Origin: Methylorubrum extorquens
GTDB lineage: Bacteria; Pseudomonadota; Alphaproteobacteria; Rhizobiales; Beijerinckiaceae
Direction: 5' to 3'
Assembly: GCF_024169925.1 (NCBI RefSeq)
Contig: NZ_JALJXF010000001.1
Span: forward strand, 2,548,001 to 2,612,000
DNA length: 64,000 bases
Shown: positions 37,703 to 47,917 of the stretch, one piece after another
How the letters are laid out: the number at the start of each line of letters is the position of its first letter
Position numbering within the stretch: the stretch's first letter is position 1
The notes under the pieces: generated by a model
Told to the model about the DNA's origin: nothing
The model's database searches: none
What the model saw: only the letters and a program-made list of their open reading frames with translations
Made by a program: the position numbers and the translations under genes

Positions 37703-39136
37703 TCAGTTCTTGGCGACGAAGCACTGCCCGCCCGCACCCTGCAGCGCGCTGCACAGGCTGGAGGCTTCGTTCTTGGCGAGCGGCCCGACGCGGACGCGGA
37801 ACAGGGTCTTACCGTTCACCTCGGCCTGCCGGATCAACTCGGGCTTGCCGGAGAGCTGGCTGTACTTGCCCTGCATTTCGCGGAAGGCGGCACGCGCTTC
37901 GCTCTCGCTGCCGCGCACGCCGAGCTGGACCGAGTAGCCGCTGACCGGCGCCGTGAGCGAGCCGGAGGCGGGAGACGGCTCGGAGGTGCTGGCGGTGGTC
38001 TCGGGCGAGACGGAGGCGACGCGCTGCGGCGCCTTCGGGCGCGCGGCGGGTGCCGCAGGTGTCTCAGACGGTGCCTCGGCGACGGGCGTGGTCGCCGGCA
38101 CCGTGGCCAGGGTGCGCGACGCGGAACGGCGGGGCTCCGAGGCTGGCGTCGCGGTGTTCGCGGCGGAGGCGTCGGGCATCGTCATGGTCGGGATCGCCGA
38201 AGTCTGCGCCTGGGCGGTCTCGGCCGCGGGCGCAGGCGGCTGGTGGACCGGGGTGTCCGGCTTGACCGAGACGGTGCGTACCCGGCGCGGCTCGCCGAAC
38301 GTGTCGGACAACGTGTTGCCGGGTGTCGCCCCGCCTTGCCCCGGTTCGCCGCCGTCGCTGCGGGCGGCCGCGGTGCGTGCGGCTTGGTTGACGTCGAGCG
38401 GCTGCTCTTCGCGATTGACGATCTTGATCTGACCGTCCTTGGCGTTGCGGTCGTAGATCTGCTTGTTCTGGTCGGGAATCTCGACGCCGTCGGTCGCTGC
38501 CGGCTGCACCTTCAGCGGGGTCTTGTCGGCGAGCACGGTGATCGGGCCGCCGCTGCCGCCGCCATGGGTGCCGCGCCACGCCAGGGCACCGCCGACGCAG
38601 ACAGCGACCACGGCGAGGCTGGCACCGACCTGGACGAGGCGGTTGCGGGCGCGCGGACGCTCCGCTGACCGTGTCCGGTAAGTCTCGTCGGCCTCGGCGA
38701 AGGCCGCCGGATCGGTCGTGCCGTCGGCGTACATGCCCTGTTCGACGGAGGCGAGATACTGGTCGAAGGCGTCCGCCGGGCTCTGGGACTGGCCGGGGGT
38801 CTGAGTCTGCGCGTCGGCATGCGCCTGGCTGTGCGCTTGATTCCTGGCCGGGTCGTGGGCGGGCTCGTCCACGAAGGTCGGCTCGACGCGGGCCGGACGG
38901 CCCGTCTCCGATCCGCGCGTCACGGGAGCCGCCTCCTGGGCGGCGCCCTTCTCCCGCGCTTCCAGCAGGGCGCGGAAGGGATCGTCCTGCCCGACGATGC
39001 GGGCAAGCTCGGCGAGCGGGTCGCCCTTGGGGGCGGCCTGCGGAGCCTTGCCCCGGATCGCCTCCTGCGACGTCTGACGCAGCTCGCGCTCGAAGGCATC
39101 GAAGTCGACCGTCGCGCGCGAAGCGTGTCCCGTCAT
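37703..39136 (-). CDS. SPOR-domain cell-division/peptidoglycan-binding membrane protein
   Basis: 477 residues. The N-terminal 170 residues are acidic and in the cytoplasm (DFDAFERELRQTSQEAIRGK), and a single membrane helix follows at about 165-185 (RLVQVGASLAVVAVCVGGAL). A long Pro/Ala/Thr-rich periplasmic linker (about 190-395) leads to a C-terminal SPOR domain (SGYSVQLGVRGSESEARAAF ... LFRVRVGPLAKNEASSLCSA), which binds denuded glycan at division sites. It sits 29 bases after argS, the same gene order as in many Rhizobiales. The role is probably in septal peptidoglycan remodelling. Confidence 0.88.
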   Translation of the reverse strand: MTGHASRATVDFDAFERELRQTSQEAIRGKAPQAAPKGDPLAELARIVGQDDPFRALLEAREKGAAQEAAPVTRGSETGRPARVEPTFVDEPAHDPARNQAHSQAHADAQTQTPGQSQSPADAFDQYLASVEQGMYADGTTDPAAFAEADETYRTRSAERPRARNRLVQVGASLAVVAVCVGGALAWRGTHGGGSGGPITVLADKTPLKVQPAATDGVEIPDQNKQIYDRNAKDGQIKIVNREEQPLDVNQAARTAAARSDGGEPGQGGATPGNTLSDTFGEPRRVRTVSVKPDTPVHQPPAPAAETAQAQTSAIPTMTMPDASAANTATPASEPRRSASRTLATVPATTPVAEAPSETPAAPAARPKAPQRVASVSPETTASTSEPSPASGSLTAPVSGYSVQLGVRGSESEARAAFREMQGKYSQLSGKPELIRQAEVNGKTLFRVRVGPLAKNEASSLCSALQGAGGQCFVAKN

Positions 39137-39165
39137 GGCCTCATCCTCTCAACAGCCGTCCTCGG

Positions 39166-40935
39166 TCACCGCATCTCATCGGGTGCGGAGACGCCCAAAA
39201 CCGCGAGGCCGGAGGCAAGAACGCCGCCCAAGGCCTCCACGAGGGCCAAGCGGGCCCGGGTGGACTTTCTGTCGGTTGGATTAACAATCCGTAATTGCGG
39301 CAAGTCTTTGCCCTTGTTCCAGAAACTATGCAGCGAACTCGCCGTTTCATAGAGATAGAACGCAATTCGGTGCGGTTCATGCGCCGCTGCCGCTGATTCG
39401 AGCACCCGCGGATACTGTGCAATCAGGCGCATCATCTCGATCTCGCCGGGATCAGTGAGCACCGACAGGTCCGCATCGGCGAGCAGCGCCGCGGGCGAAA
39501 AGTCCTCGCCGGGCATCGCCTCGCGGGCCTGGCGCAGCACCGAGAAGCGCCGGGCGTGGCCGTACTGCACGTAGAAGACCGGGTTATCCTTGGACTGCTC
39601 CACCACCTTGGCGAGGTCGAAATCCAGCGTCGCGTCGTTCTTGCGGTAGAGCATCATGAAGCGGATCGCGTCGCGGCCGACCTCGTCGATGACGTCGCGC
39701 AGCGTCACGAACTCGCCGGCCCGCTTCGACATCTTCACCGGCTCACCTGCGCGCAAGAGCCGCACGAGTTGGCAGAGCTTGACGTCGAGCCGGGCCTGCC
39801 CGTCGCTGACCGCCTTCACCGCCGCCTGCATCCGCTTGACGTAGCCGCCATGGTCGGCGCCGAGCACGTCGATGAGCTCGTTGGCGCCGCGCAGCCACTT
39901 GTCGCGGTGGTAGGCGATGTCGGAGGCGAAGTAGGTGAAGGAGCCGTCGGACTTCAGCAGCGCCCGGTCCACGTCGTCGCCGAACTGGGATGAGCGGAAC
40001 AGGGTCTGCTCCCGGTCCTCCCAATCGTCGGGCAACTGGCCCTTGGGCGGCGGCAGATGTCCCTCGTAGACGAGGCCCTTCTGCCGCAGCGCGGCGAGCA
40101 GCTCCGCAACCTTGTTGCCCCCTTGGCCGCCGTTCTCGCCCTGAAGCGTGGCTTCCGAGAAGAACACGTCGTGGCGGATGCCGATCGCCGCGAGATCCTC
40201 GCGGATCATCGCCATCATCGCGTCGATGGCGAAGCGGCGCACCTGCGGCAGCCATTCGTGCTCGGGCCGGTCGAGGAGCGCCCGGCCATGCGTCTCCGCC
40301 AGTTGCGCGCCCACCGGCTTGAGGTAGTCGCCGGGATAGAGCCCCTCGGGGATCGTGATCGTCTCGCCCAGCGCCTCGCGGTAGCGCAGGTAGGCGGAGC
40401 GGGCGAGCACATCGACCTGCGCGCCGGCATCGTTGATGTAGTACTCGCGCGTCACCGGCCGGCCGGCGGCGGCCAGCAGGTTGGCGAGCGCGTCGCCGAA
40501 CACCGCGCCCCGCCCGTGGCCGACATGCATCGGCCCGGTGGGGTTGGCCGAGACATACTCGATGTTGACCGGGCCGCCCGGCATGTGTCCGCGCCCGAAC
40601 CCCTCGCCCTCGCGAAGCGCCGCACGGATCACATCCTGAAAAACCTCCGGCGCGAGCCGCAGGTTGATGAAGCCGGGCCCTGCCACGCTCGCCTCGACGA
40701 TGCGGGGATCGGTGCGCAGTTCTTCAGCCAGCGCCTCGCCGAGCGCCTTCGGGTTCTGCTTGGCCTCCTTCGCCAGCACCAGGGCGGCGTTGGTGGCGAG
40801 ATCCCCGTGCGAGGCGTCGCGCGGCGGCTCGACCACGACGCGCGACAGGTCGAGCCCCTCGGGCAGCCGGCCGGAGCGGGTGAGGGATTCGAGCGCCTCG
40901 CGCACGCGCGTCTCGAAGAGGGCGAAGATGTTCAT
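39166..40935 (-). CDS. argS: Arginyl-tRNA synthetase
   Basis: 589 residues from the ATG at 40935; the open frame upstream to 41121 is not family-like. It shows the class I HIGH-type motif [19 protein letters not shown], the [13 protein letters not shown] (KMSKS-like) loop, the N-terminal ArgRS recognition domain, and a DALR anticodon-binding domain at the end ([20 protein letters not shown]). It charges tRNA-Arg. Its order before a SPOR gene, nagZ and tat genes is a conserved feature of alphaproteobacteria. Confidence 0.96.
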   Translation of the reverse strand: MNIFALFETRVREALESLTRSGRLPEGLDLSRVVVEPPRDASHGDLATNAALVLAKEAKQNPKALGEALAEELRTDPRIVEASVAGPGFINLRLAPEVFQDVIRAALREGEGFGRGHMPGGPVNIEYVSANPTGPMHVGHGRGAVFGDALANLLAAAGRPVTREYYINDAGAQVDVLARSAYLRYREALGETITIPEGLYPGDYLKPVGAQLAETHGRALLDRPEHEWLPQVRRFAIDAMMAMIREDLAAIGIRHDVFFSEATLQGENGGQGGNKVAELLAALRQKGLVYEGHLPPPKGQLPDDWEDREQTLFRSSQFGDDVDRALLKSDGSFTYFASDIAYHRDKWLRGANELIDVLGADHGGYVKRMQAAVKAVSDGQARLDVKLCQLVRLLRAGEPVKMSKRAGEFVTLRDVIDEVGRDAIRFMMLYRKNDATLDFDLAKVVEQSKDNPVFYVQYGHARRFSVLRQAREAMPGEDFSPAALLADADLSVLTDPGEIEMMRLIAQYPRVLESAAAAHEPHRIAFYLYETASSLHSFWNKGKDLPQLRIVNPTDRKSTRARLALVEALGGVLASGLAVLGVSAPDEMR

Positions 40936-41026
40936 GAGGCTCAGGTGTTCGTCGTTGCCGCGAGCCGGCCCACCCGCGCGTCGGGCGGCCGGCGTCGGGG
41001 CGGCATAGCAATGGTGGGCGGGAGTG

Positions 41027-41503
41027 TCACGGCGCCTCCTCCGGGCCGACCGCGAGTTCCGCCAGCACCGCCCGCAGCCGCTCCGGCAGCGGCACCGGTC
41101 GGCGCGTCTCCCGGTCGACATAGACGTGGACGAAGTGCCCCTGCGCGGCCGCCTCCACGTCGTCCTCGCGAAAGATCGCGATCTCGTAGCGTACGCTGCT
41201 GCGGCCGAGATGGGCCACCCGCACGCCGGCGGTGATCCGGTCGGGGAAGGCGACCGGAGCGAAGTAGCGGCAGCCCGTCTCCACCACGAGGCCGATGACG
41301 GGGGAACGGGCGATGTCGAGGGCGCCCACCTCCACCAGGATCCCGTTCACCGCCGTGTCGAAGAAGGCGTAGTAGACGACATTGTTGACGTGCCCGTAGA
41401 CGTCGTTGTCACCCCAGCGCGTCGTCAGCGGCACGAGGCGGGAATAGGCGGCGCGGGTGTCGCGCGCGGTGGTGCGGTCGGTGCTCAATCGGTCCTCTCC
41501 CAT
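41027..41503 (-). CDS. Acyl-CoA thioesterase, YbgC/FadM-like hotdog fold
   Basis: 158 residues from the ATG at 41503. The hotdog catalytic motif [22 protein letters not shown] contains the aspartate and the HVNN segment of 4-hydroxybenzoyl-CoA/YbgC-type thioesterases. It probably hydrolyses an acyl-CoA in the cytoplasm; the chain cannot be told. The next gene downstream on this strand is argS, 91 bases away. It lies between argS and dgt, which are direct neighbours in many relatives. Confidence 0.82.
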   Translation of the reverse strand: MGEDRLSTDRTTARDTRAAYSRLVPLTTRWGDNDVYGHVNNVVYYAFFDTAVNGILVEVGALDIARSPVIGLVVETGCRYFAPVAFPDRITAGVRVAHLGRSSVRYEIAIFREDDVEAAAQGHFVHVYVDRETRRPVPLPERLRAVLAELAVGPEEAP

Positions 41504-41633
41504 ATCTGGCCCCTGCTTGGCCCCCTGCTGCCTTTCGTGCGGGGACAGGGCGCTCTCTCGGTAGAATGCACCGTTGCACGCAGGGCGCGAACGGCGGCGT
41601 TGTCGGAGCAAGATCCTGCATGGAGACCGCCCG

Positions 41634-42167
41634 ATGAAGTCCTTCGCCCTCGCCGCTACCGCTCTCGCCGCCTTGGCCTTCGCTCCCGCAACCGTCGAGG
41701 CCCGCGAGTTCGGCGGCCATGGCGGCTATGTCGGCGGCGGTCGCCATCATGGCGGCTACGGTCATCACGGTTATGGCGCCCGCTTCGGTCACGCCGGCCG
41801 CTTCGGTGGTTATCGCGGCGGGTTCGCCGGCCATCGCGGCGGCTTCGGGCATCGCGGCTTCGGCTATGGTGGTGGTTACACCTATCGCAGCCACGCTGCG
41901 CGCGGTCTCTACGGCCGCGGCTACGGCTACGGACGGGGCGCCGGCCTCGGCCTTGCGGGGGCCGGGATCGGTCTGGCCGGTGCCGGGCTCGGGCTGGGCC
42001 TCGGGCTCGCCGGGGGCGCGCTGGGCGGCGGCTGGGGTGGTTACGGCTACGGCGCGCCCGCCTACGGCTACGCGGCACCGGCCTATGGCTACGGCTACGC
42101 GCCCGTCACCACCGGTTACGCGCCGGTCTACAACACCGGCTACGGCGCGGGCTGCGTCTGCGAATGA
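41634..42167 (+). CDS. Secreted glycine/tyrosine-rich repeat protein
   Basis: 177 residues from the ATG at 41634 with GGAG upstream. The signal peptide ([22 protein letters not shown]) ends at about residue 23. The mature protein is almost only Gly, Tyr, His, Arg and Ala in short repeats: [35 protein letters not shown], then an [19 protein letters not shown] block and [20 protein letters not shown]. The middle hydrophobic glycine zipper may insert into membranes. It ends GAGCVCE with the only two cysteines. The His content suggests metal binding. No reaction is expected. It is a solitary plus-strand gene, with dgt convergent (27 bases). Confidence 0.75.
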   Translation: MKSFALAATALAALAFAPATVEAREFGGHGGYVGGGRHHGGYGHHGYGARFGHAGRFGGYRGGFAGHRGGFGHRGFGYGGGYTYRSHAARGLYGRGYGYGRGAGLGLAGAGIGLAGAGLGLGLGLAGGALGGGWGGYGYGAPAYGYAAPAYGYGYAPVTTGYAPVYNTGYGAGCVCE

Positions 42168-42194
42168 GATCGTGAGCCTTCCGCTGGCGGCGCC

Positions 42195-43442
42195 TCACGG
42201 CTCGGTCAGCGGCAGGCCGCGGCTCGGCGGGCTCCAGTGCAGGTTGGGCGTCGCGGCAAACAGCCGGCCGTGCTCCAGCACCGCGTAGGTGTCGGTCATG
42301 CCGGCGATGTAGTCTGCGATGCGCCGGGCGAGGCGGGCCTCGCTGGCATTCCCCAGACCTTCCGACCATTCGGCCGGCATCCGTGCGGGGTCGGCACGGA
42401 AGGCCGAGAACAGGTCGTCGACGATGGTCGCGGCCTTGGCCCGCACCGCCATCACTTCCGGGTGGCGGTACATCCGCGCGAACAGGAAGCGCTTGATGTC
42501 CGCGTCCGCCGTGGCGATGGCGGGCGAGAAGGCGATGACCGGCTCGTGCGCGGCCCGGATGTCGCCGACACTTCCCGGTGCCAGCGCGGCGATGCGCGCC
42601 TCGCCCTCGCGGATCACGTCCTCGACGAAGCGCGTGATGACGCGCCGCGCCAGCTCATGGATCTTTCGCGACGGCTCCAGGCCGGGATGCAGTGTGTCGA
42701 TCTCGTCAAGCAGCCCGGCCAGGAACGGTACGGCCGCGAGGTCGGAAAGATCGAACAGCCCGGCCCGCAGGCCGTCATCGAGGTCGTGGGCGTCGTAGGC
42801 GATGTCGTCGGCGAGCGCCGCGCCCTGCGCCTCCGGCCCGGCGAAGCGCGACAGTTCGAGGTCGTTGGCCGAATTGTATTCCAGCACGGCCGCCGGGATG
42901 CCGTCGGCGGCGTAGCGCGGGATCGGCGCACCGGAGGCGTCGAGGAGCGGGCCGTTATGCTTGACCAGCCCCTCCAGCGTCTCCCAGGTCAGGTTGAGCC
43001 CGTCGAAGCCGGCATAGCGCCGCTCCAGCCGGGTAACGATGCGCAACGCCTGGGCGTTGTGGTCGAAGCCGCCGTAATCGGCCATGCAGGCGTGCAGCGC
43101 GTCCTCGCCGGTATGCCCGAAACAGGTGTGGCCGAGGTCGTGGCTCAGCGCCAGCGCCTCGGCGAGATCCTCGTCGAGGCCGAGCGCGCGGGCGAGCGCC
43201 CGGGCGATCTGGCTCACCTCCAGGCTGTGGGTGAGCCGCGTGCGGTAATGGTCACCCTCGTGATGCACGAAGACCTGCGTCTTGTGCTTCAGCCGCCGGA
43301 AGGCGGTGGAGTGGATGATCCGGTCGCGGTCGCGCTGGAAGTCGCTGCGGGTGGGCGAGAACGCCTCGGGGATCAGCCGCCCGCGGGTCGCCGCCGGATC
43401 GGTGGCGTAGGGCGCCCGCCAGCGCTCGCCGTTCTGCCGCAC
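42195..43442 (-). CDS. dgt: dGTPase-like deoxynucleotide triphosphohydrolase
   Basis: 415 residues from a GTG at 43442. HD-domain metal ligands appear in [35 protein letters not shown] and [35 protein letters not shown] is the family N-terminal block. It hydrolyses dNTPs to deoxynucleoside and tripolyphosphate. It is divergent from erpA, the conserved arrangement in alphaproteobacteria. Confidence 0.92.
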   Translation of the reverse strand: MRQNGERWRAPYATDPAATRGRLIPEAFSPTRSDFQRDRDRIIHSTAFRRLKHKTQVFVHHEGDHYRTRLTHSLEVSQIARALARALGLDEDLAEALALSHDLGHTCFGHTGEDALHACMADYGGFDHNAQALRIVTRLERRYAGFDGLNLTWETLEGLVKHNGPLLDASGAPIPRYAADGIPAAVLEYNSANDLELSRFAGPEAQGAALADDIAYDAHDLDDGLRAGLFDLSDLAAVPFLAGLLDEIDTLHPGLEPSRKIHELARRVITRFVEDVIREGEARIAALAPGSVGDIRAAHEPVIAFSPAIATADADIKRFLFARMYRHPEVMAVRAKAATIVDDLFSAFRADPARMPAEWSEGLGNASEARLARRIADYIAGMTDTYAVLEHGRLFAATPNLHWSPPSRGLPLTEP

Positions 43443-43511
43443 CTGCTCAACCCTTCCTTCCGCAGCCGCGTTGCGGCCGGCCGTTGCACCCCATATCTTG
43501 GGTAAGGGGGA

Positions 43512-43530
43512 GCCCGCGACAATCGCGGGC
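43512..43530. repeat. Hairpin in the leader between dgt and erpA
   Basis: GCCCGCGA (43512-43519) and TCGCGGGC (43523-43530) form an 8-bp stem with a three-base loop, 45 bases upstream of the erpA ATG. It could be an operator or a leader stem-loop. Confidence 0.35.
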
Positions 43531-43574
43531 CCTCACCTTCACGACACCGGTTCGAGAAACGGGGCCGCGCCACG

Positions 43575-43901
43575 ATGGCCGACATCAACCTCACCGCCCG
43601 CGCCGCCAAGCGGATCAACGAGATCATGGGTGCCGAGCCCCCCGGTTCGTCGCTGCGCATCAGCGTGAACGGCGGCGGCTGCTCGGGCTTCTCCTATGCC
43701 TTCGACATCACCAGCGCCCGCGAGGGCGACGACGTGGTGATCGAGCGCGACGGCGCCACCGTGCTCGTCGATCCGGTTTCGCTCGAATATATGGGCGGCG
43801 CGACCATCGACTTCGTGAACGACCTGATCGGCCAGTCGTTCAAGATCGAGAACCCGCTCGCCACCGCCTCCTGCGGCTGCGGCACCTCCTTCGCGATCTG
43901 A
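43575..43901 (+). CDS. erpA: Iron-sulfur cluster insertion protein ErpA/A-type carrier
   Basis: 108 residues with the three invariant cysteines of A-type carriers: Cys36 (NGGGCSGFSYAF) and Cys100/Cys102 (ATASCGCGTSFAI). It receives a [2Fe-2S] or [4Fe-4S] cluster and inserts it into apo-proteins in the cytoplasm. It diverges from dgt with 132 bases in between. A short hairpin follows its stop at 43906-43923. Confidence 0.93.
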   Translation: MADINLTARAAKRINEIMGAEPPGSSLRISVNGGGCSGFSYAFDITSAREGDDVVIERDGATVLVDPVSLEYMGGATIDFVNDLIGQSFKIENPLATASCGCGTSFAI

Positions 43902-44199
43902 GGACGCGATCCGAGGATCGCGGGCGGGGCGATCGCCATTCTGGCCTCAGGCGCCGGTGACCGCCTCCGCCGACAGTCTCGACTCTTTGGGCTGTCGCTC
44001 CGCTCGACGCTTTCCGGGGCTCAAGCCCCGAAAAGCCCGCTCCGCGCGACGCTGTTCGCGCCCTGGGCCCGCGCAAGCGGCGTCGAGTGACTGTCCTGCC
44101 GTGGCACCGGCGCAATTGCCACGCCTGTGGAAAACCGGCAGGGATGGAAGTCTCACGGCCCTTTTCCGATCTCCCGCCAGCCTGCGATCCGATCCAGCC
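43902..44199. other. Intergenic stretch with two hairpins
   Basis: CGCGATC/GATCGCG (43906-43912 and 43917-43923) directly follows the erpA stop and may terminate it. CGGGGC-TCAA-GCCCCG (44015-44030), flanked by TTTC and AAAA, is a second hairpin. No gene or RNA family is recognised in the rest. Confidence 0.4.
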
Positions 44200-46098
44200 A
44201 TGACGTCATCGACGCGCCGTCCCGTCTTCATGCGGGCACTGCTCGCCTCGGCTTGCGCGGTCGCGCTGCTGACAGGGCCTGCGCCCTCGGCGCCGGCTGT
44301 GGCACAGGAGGCGGCGTCCGCGGTCCAGGATCTTGTGCTCGACAACGTGAGCCTCGCCTTCGGCGACACGCTCGTCACCGCGCCGAAGGTCACGGTGAGC
44401 GGCACGCGCCTCTCCCGCGACGACCTGCTCGCGATCTTCAAGGCCGACGCGAAAGACGCGAAGGATCCGGTCAAGGATCTCTGGCCGGCTCGGCTTCAGC
44501 GCCTCGATGCCGGCAGCCTCACCATGCCGGAGCTGCGCGTCGAGCGCCGCGACGGCGACCGGCGGCAGGTCGTCACCTACCGCGACGTGGCCGCGCGCAC
44601 GATCCGGGCGGGGCGCATCAGCGAACTGACGGCGGCCGGCGCGACGCTCTCCGTCGAGGGCGCGCCGCAGGCGGGCAGCGGCAGCTACGGCCGCATCCGC
44701 GCCGAGGAGGTCGATCTCACCGCCCTGGCACGCCTCTACAGCGAGGCCGGCGACGCGAGCAGCCCGCTCCAGCGCCTCTACGTGGCACTCGCCGTCGAAA
44801 GCATCGCCTTCATCGACGAGCGCGGCACCACGGTGTCGATCGCCCGTCTGACCGGCCGCGACCTCGCCGGACGCCAGACGCCAGCGACCTGGCGCGGCGC
44901 CGTGGAGGCCTTGGGCGATGGCGGGCTGGCCGAGGACGACCGGGCCAAGCGCGCCCGCTCGGCCGGCCTGCTCGCGGATCTCGCCGAATCGGTCTCGGTC
45001 GGCAGCCTGGAGGCGACGGACCTGACCGTGAAGGAGGTGAAGGGCGATGATCCGCTCTCCTTCAGCATCGGCCGCATGAGCTATGCCGGCGGAGCTGAGG
45101 CCGGCATCACGCTTGCCGAGATCGGCTTCGGGGCCAAGGAGGCGCAGGGCAAGATCGCCCGCCTCTCCCTCACTGGCTTCTCCCTGGAGCCGACCATCGC
45201 CGCCCTTCGCCGTCTCGCGAAGGCACCGCTCCCCGCCGGTACCGATCTCGGGAAGGGGGCGGCTCCGGCGCCGGACCTGCAGGAGGCGGAGTTGCGCCGC
45301 CTGACGCCGGTCATCGGCACGCTGACCCTGTCCGATCTCGGGCTCGATCTCGCGCAGGTGGCGGTCGTGCCCCCGGCCGCCTCGGGTGATCCGCTCAAGG
45401 CGCCGAATCGGGTTCCGCTCCCGCCGCTCCATATCGGCCTGCGCGGCGCCAGCATGAGCTTCGGGCCGCCCAAGGATGGCGTGCCGACCGAGACCCGCTT
45501 CACCCTGAGCGGCCTCACCATGCCGACTTCCGCCGTCGAGGGCGTTCCCGGTCTCGGCTCGCTGGGGCTCTACGGCTACCGCGACCTCGATCTCGACGCC
45601 ACGGCCGACACCGCCTGGAGCGAGGACAAGCGCGAGCTGAGCTTCAAGGCGCTGTCGCTCTCCGGCAAGGATATGGGCCGGCTGCATCTCAACGCCACGC
45701 TGGGCGGCATCGGCCCCGAGGTGTTCGATCCCGATGCTGCGGTCTCGGGCTTTGCCATGCTCTCGGCCACCGCCAAGGCGCTGGACCTGACGCTGGAGAA
45801 TGGCGGCCTGTTTGAGCGCTTCATCGACGCCCAGGCGAAGGTGCTGAGCCTCAAGCCCGACGAACTGCGCAAGGAATACGTCACGGCGAGCGTGATCGGC
45901 GTGCCGGTGATCCTCGGCAACTCGGCCGCCGCCAAGGCGATCGGCGCGGCGATGGGCAAGTTCGTGGCCAAGCCCGGCACCCTCTCGATCAGCGCCAAGG
46001 CGAAGAGCGGCGAGGGCCTCGGCATGGTCGATGTCAGCACCGCCCCGACCCCGGCGGCGGTCCTCGACAAGCTCGAGGTGAACGCCAAGGCCGAGTAG
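44200..46098 (+). CDS. Large secreted protein of unknown function
   Basis: 632 residues from the ATG at 44200 (an ATG at 44230 is also possible). A signal peptide (RALLASACAVALLTGPAPSA) ends at about residue 36 (VAQEA). The rest is a repetitive beta-type protein in which strands like LVLDNVSLAFGDTLVTAPKV, VSVGSLEATDLTVKEVKGDD and LGLYGYRDLDLDATADTAWS recur, with no catalytic motif. This pattern recalls AsmA/DUF2125-like periplasmic proteins that contain a lipid-binding groove, but the match is only by feel. It is alone on its strand and convergent with the RlpA-like gene. Confidence 0.75.
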   Translation: MTSSTRRPVFMRALLASACAVALLTGPAPSAPAVAQEAASAVQDLVLDNVSLAFGDTLVTAPKVTVSGTRLSRDDLLAIFKADAKDAKDPVKDLWPARLQRLDAGSLTMPELRVERRDGDRRQVVTYRDVAARTIRAGRISELTAAGATLSVEGAPQAGSGSYGRIRAEEVDLTALARLYSEAGDASSPLQRLYVALAVESIAFIDERGTTVSIARLTGRDLAGRQTPATWRGAVEALGDGGLAEDDRAKRARSAGLLADLAESVSVGSLEATDLTVKEVKGDDPLSFSIGRMSYAGGAEAGITLAEIGFGAKEAQGKIARLSLTGFSLEPTIAALRRLAKAPLPAGTDLGKGAAPAPDLQEAELRRLTPVIGTLTLSDLGLDLAQVAVVPPAASGDPLKAPNRVPLPPLHIGLRGASMSFGPPKDGVPTETRFTLSGLTMPTSAVEGVPGLGSLGLYGYRDLDLDATADTAWSEDKRELSFKALSLSGKDMGRLHLNATLGGIGPEVFDPDAAVSGFAMLSATAKALDLTLENGGLFERFIDAQAKVLSLKPDELRKEYVTASVIGVPVILGNSAAAKAIGAAMGKFVAKPGTLSISAKAKSGEGLGMVDVSTAPTPAAVLDKLEVNAKAE

Positions 46099-46270
46099 TC
46101 TTCTCGGCCCGCGTTACGCCTCGGCGAGGGCCATGCTCTCGCTCGGAGCCGCCTGGGCGACTTCGAACATCACAGACGACGGTCTGCGGAGGCTGGGGCG
46201 CCGTTGTTCGAGGTCAGTGGGAAACCAAGGGCCGATCGCATCGAGCGATGGCCCTGTCGGCAGGGCGGCG

Positions 46271-47683
46271 TCAGTTCGCTGCCGCCACCTGGGAGCGTTT
46301 CGCCTTCGTGCCGGACGGGCCGGACGCCTGGGCCACGGCCGTCTTGCTGGCGGTCTTGGCTGCCGTCTTGGTGCCCGGCGCCGGGGCCGTGCTGGCAAGC
46401 TTGGCGATCGCCTGCTTCGAGGTGGGCGGCATCGCCGCCATACGCGAGGCGGGTTCGGGCACCGCGGCTTTGCCGGCGGGCTTGGATGCACCTTTGACGG
46501 TGCTGGTGGCGGCGAATTGCTGGACCGGCGTTTTGGCGGCCGCCGCCTTCATCGGCACCGCTTGCGCAGTACGGACGGGCACGGAGGCGCCCTTGACCGG
46601 AGTGGAGGCCAAGCGCGCCGGGGCTGGAACGGTCGTATCCTTGTGCCGGCCCTGTGCCGGCTGCGCGGAGCGGCCGGCTTCGGCCATCATGCGGCGCGGT
46701 TCGGGGGCAGGCTTGGCCGAGGCGGCAGCGAGCGCCACCGGAGCCGGGCGGAACGGCGCGGCGCGGGCGGCGGTCGGCTGCAGGGCTGCCGGGACGGCCA
46801 CCGCCGCGCTGGCGAGCACGATCGGCGCGGGCCGGGCCGGGCGCGCGACCGGGGCTGCGATTTCCGGCGCGTCGTCGTCGCGCTCGCCCGCCGGGCGGAA
46901 GGCGAGTGCGCGGGAGGCGCGTTCGAGCCGCTCGGGCGCGGCATCGGGCTCGGAGGGGCCCAGATCGGCCATCATCACCGGCGCACGCCCGATCGCGGCG
47001 GGGCGGCCGTCGGTGCGCAGGGTCGCGAGAAGCTTGCGGTCGTCGCTGCCGGCGACCGAGGCCTTGCCGGCATACTCGACGCGCACCCGCGCCGTGCCCT
47101 TGCGATGGAATTCGAGCGCGCGGGCCGCCTCTTCGGACACGTCCATGAGACGGTTGGCATGGTAGGGGCCGCGGTCGTTGACGCGCAGGATCATCGAGTG
47201 GCCGTTGTCGAGGTTGGTCACTCGGACATAGCTCGGCAGCGGCAGCGTGGGGTGCGCGGCGGCGATGGAGTGGCGGTCGAAGACTTCGCCGTTGGCCGTG
47301 ACCCGGCCGTGGAAGGCGCTGCCATACCAGGAGGCGAGACCCTCGCGCACGTAGCCGCGGGCATCCTCGCGCGGCACGTAGGTCTTGCCCGCCACCACAT
47401 AGGGCTTGCCCGAGAAGCGCCGTCCGCCCCCCTTCGGGATCACGTCGCCCTCGTTGTAGAGGCGGCGGCTCGCCTTCACGCCGTATTTCGGATCGATCTC
47501 GCTGCCCGAGGACGCGCCGCCCGCGAGCTTGGCCGGGTTGTTGGCGCAGTTGGCGGTCGTCAGCGCCACCGCGCAGACCGCCAGGAGCTGCAGGGCCGGT
47601 CGCAGGACCGCCGCCGCACCCCGCGTCGGAGCGTCCGCGGCCGTCCCGATCGATGCCAAATCCCGTGGCATGACATGAGTCAT
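46271..47683 (-). CDS. rlpA: RlpA-like septal lytic transglycosylase with long low-complexity tail
   Basis: 470 residues from the ATG at 47683; a TTG at 47725 would add 14. A hydrophobic segment (LLAVCAVALTTANCANN) follows a 35-residue N-terminus. Its cysteine is in an atypical lipobox (TAN-C), so lipidation is uncertain. The double-psi beta-barrel spans about residues 105-200: YVREGLASWYGSAFHGRVTA, GEVFDRHSIAAAHPTLPLPS, VRVNDRGPYHANRLMDVSEE. These blocks hold the conserved Trp-Tyr-Gly and the Asp in NDRGP of RlpA. RlpA cleaves naked glycan at septa. The last 250 residues are Ala/Pro/Lys/Thr-rich and lack the SPOR domain of the E. coli protein. Confidence 0.87.
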   Translation of the reverse strand: MTHVMPRDLASIGTAADAPTRGAAAVLRPALQLLAVCAVALTTANCANNPAKLAGGASSGSEIDPKYGVKASRRLYNEGDVIPKGGGRRFSGKPYVVAGKTYVPREDARGYVREGLASWYGSAFHGRVTANGEVFDRHSIAAAHPTLPLPSYVRVTNLDNGHSMILRVNDRGPYHANRLMDVSEEAARALEFHRKGTARVRVEYAGKASVAGSDDRKLLATLRTDGRPAAIGRAPVMMADLGPSEPDAAPERLERASRALAFRPAGERDDDAPEIAAPVARPARPAPIVLASAAVAVPAALQPTAARAAPFRPAPVALAAASAKPAPEPRRMMAEAGRSAQPAQGRHKDTTVPAPARLASTPVKGASVPVRTAQAVPMKAAAAKTPVQQFAATSTVKGASKPAGKAAVPEPASRMAAMPPTSKQAIAKLASTAPAPGTKTAAKTASKTAVAQASGPSGTKAKRSQVAAAN

Positions 47684-47917
47684 GTCGCTCGCCCGCTCCC
47701 CGCCTACGCCACAGAGTTCCCTCAAGGCCGCGGAAAGCTGGGCCTCAGGGGATCACGCTACGCCGAGCCGGAACAGACGCCCGGCCGTCCCCAGAGGATC
47801 GTCCGGACGCGGTAAAGGAAGGCTGAACGGGTGGCCGGGCCGCGGGTGAGCCGGGGCGTTGCGCACGCAAAAATTCTCAAGGAATCGAGCGGAAAGCTGC
47901 GCCGCGCGTTCCGTTTC

